NCBI GenBank assembly: GCA_031082185.1
Contig: JAVHLI010000003.1
Coordinates: 124,001-188,000, forward strand
Origin: a bacterium
GTDB taxonomy: Bacteria > Sysuimicrobiota > Sysuimicrobiia > Sysuimicrobiales > Humicultoraceae
Direction: 5' to 3'
Length of the DNA: 64,000 nt
Under the pieces are notes generated by a model. That model was not told where the DNA came from, searched no databases, and worked only from the letters and a program-made list of their open reading frames with translations. How positions within the stretch are numbered: the first letter of the stretch is position 1; each line of letters starts with the position of its first letter. The position numbers were made by a program, and so were the translations under genes. This document shows positions 62,924 to 64,000 of this stretch, piece after piece.

Positions 62924-64000
62924 CTAGCTCTTTATGCCCCGCTCCTCGGGCGTCCCAGGCAGCAGGTTGTCCAGGATAAGCCCGAATATCGCGGCCACCG
63001 CCATGCCGGTGGACCCGATGATGTTGATCATATCGGCCAGCCACGGTGCCCAGGCGATGGCCACCCTCCTGGCCTCGAAGCCCATCTCCGGCACGCCGCC
63101 GAAGTAGGCCGGCAGGCTCAGGCCCATGAAGAGAGAGAACCCGATGATCAGCAGATTCCGGTCGCTGCGCAGATCTGCCCGGGCCACCTGCTGCACGCCG
63201 ATCGCGGCGATAAGACCGAACAGCGCGCAGTACATCGCGCCCACGACCGGCCGGGGCAGCGTCGCGACCAGCGCCCCGAACTTGGCGAAGATCCCAAAGA
63301 AGATGAGGATGAACGCCCCGATGGTCACCACGTATCGGCTGGCCACACGCGTGATACCGATCAGGCCGATGTTCTCGGAGTAGCTGGTGCTGGAGAAGCC
63401 ACCGAAGATCCCCGTGAAGAAGCAGCCCACACCCTCGGCGCGGATGCCACGACTGATCGTCTGCTCGCTCGGGTCTGGGAGCCGGCTCATGTACGATACC
63501 GAGTGGTAGTCGCCGAACGACTCAATCATCGAGGCCAGATAGCTGGCCAGGATGGCCAGGAAGAATGCCAGGCTGAACTTGGGCCATCCCCACGGGAAGA
63601 TCCAGCCGACCCCCTCGCCCCACGGCGGCCGGAACCACGGCGACGCCGCTACCCCTGCCAGGTTGACATAGGCCGGGTGCTTGGGATCGAACGTCCCGAT
63701 TGAGCTGAAGAGGAGGGAGACACCCCAACCAATGGCCGCTGCCAGCAGAATGGGAAACAGCCGGAACACGAGACTGGTACGGGACAGGAACTGCGAGAAC
63801 CAGAAGATACAGATGATCACCAGCGCGGAGATGGGCCAGAACAGACCGGCCATCGGCGCGCCAACCTTGAACAGCGCCAGTCCGATCAGCATGATCACCG
63901 GCCCGATCACCACCGGGCTGATGTACCGGCGCAGCTTACCGACCCAGCCGAACTGGCCGACCGCCGCCTCGACTACCGCGCCGCTCATGATGGCGCCGGC
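62924..64000 (-). CDS. NCS2-family nucleobase (uracil/xanthine) permease, 5' end beyond window
   Basis: The frame is open to the right edge, so the N-terminus is missing; an internal ATG at 63988 (AGAIMSGAVVEAAVG) is in the middle of the conserved GAIMSG region and is not the start. About ten hydrophobic segments are visible. GCFFTGIFGGFSSTSYSENIGLIGITRVASR is represented by the key run FGGFSSTSYSENIG, the NCS2 signature with the substrate-side acidic residue, and ESFGDYHSVSYMS precedes it. NCS2 proteins are H+ symporters for uracil or purines. Its position before the dihydropyrimidinase operon favours a pyrimidine substrate. Confidence 0.9.
   Translation of the reverse strand, partial: AGAIMSGAVVEAAVGQFGWVGKLRRYISPVVIGPVIMLIGLALFKVGAPMAGLFWPISALVIICIFWFSQFLSRTSLVFRLFPILLAAAIGWGVSLLFSSIGTFDPKHPAYVNLAGVAASPWFRPPWGEGVGWIFPWGWPKFSLAFFLAILASYLASMIESFGDYHSVSYMSRLPDPSEQTISRGIRAEGVGCFFTGIFGGFSSTSYSENIGLIGITRVASRYVVTIGAFILIFFGIFAKFGALVATLPRPVVGAMYCALFGLIAAIGVQQVARADLRSDRNLLIIGFSLFMGLSLPAYFGGVPEMGFEARRVAIAWAPWLADMINIIGSTGMAVAAIFGLILDNLLPGTPEERGIKS

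Overview
The window is about 64 kb of dense, GC-rich (by eye well above 60 %) bacterial chromosome with short intergenic gaps, long co-directional operons and many ATGA/GTGA stop-start overlaps. Good Shine-Dalgarno sequences, a T-box leader, a ykkC-type riboswitch, SLH and SPOR domains and several Thermotoga-like and Firmicute-like proteins point to a thermophile-related or deep-branching Terrabacteria-type lineage (for example Armatimonadota, CSP1-3/Sysuimicrobiota or a high-GC Firmicute). The exact taxon cannot be fixed from sequence reading alone.

Region 1 (1-12.0 kb, mostly minus strand): a TIGR01777 epimerase, tRNA-Asp with a near-perfect promoter, a lipoprotein, and a branched-chain amino acid operon ilvB-ilvN-ilvC-leuA-leuC-leuD-cimA-leuB. 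Its leader carries two regulatory RNAs in series: a ykkC-family aptamer (ppGpp type suspected) with its own terminator, then a T-box with a probable Leu CUC specifier and a second terminator. The promoter abuts a truncated transposase gene.

Region 2 (12.0-14.1 kb): a small, visibly lower-GC island between insertion-sequence debris. It holds a DUF3800 protein, a RelE/PBECR-like partner, and a 207-bp IS21-like deletion derivative.

Region 3 (14.1-17.6 kb): the mrfAB DNA-repair pair (helicase plus exonuclease).

Region 4 (17.6-37 kb): carbohydrate catabolism. There is a hydroxypyruvate isomerase-like/tartronate-semialdehyde-reductase-like pair, an aldolase plus PPi-type phosphofructokinase pair, and a long minus-strand run headed by a LacI regulator. 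This run encodes a Thermotoga-type inositol route (Gfo/Idh dehydrogenase, IolM, IolN, IolO), a HAD phosphatase and two complete Fbp/Afu-type ABC importers.

Region 5 (37-42.6 kb): a TM1367-like cyclophilin-fold protein, a glutaryl-CoA-dehydrogenase-like enzyme, a small lysine-rich protein, an SLH-SPOR-NAGPA exported protein and an N-acyl-D-amino-acid deacylase.

Region 6 (42.6-64 kb): molybdenum hydroxylase and nucleobase metabolism. A Cox-type accessory operon (coxG, FAD subunit, MoxR, CoxE, XdhC-MocA fusion) with a consensus promoter is followed by asparaginase, two PiT phosphate transporters and a DUF47 protein. A divergent operon encodes large/medium/small hydroxylase subunits, a DUF2877 protein and a DMT exporter. 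The window ends with an operon that looks like reductive pyrimidine degradation: NCS2 permease, dihydropyrimidinase, ureidopropionase-like M20 amidohydrolase, aldehyde dehydrogenase and omega-aminotransferase.
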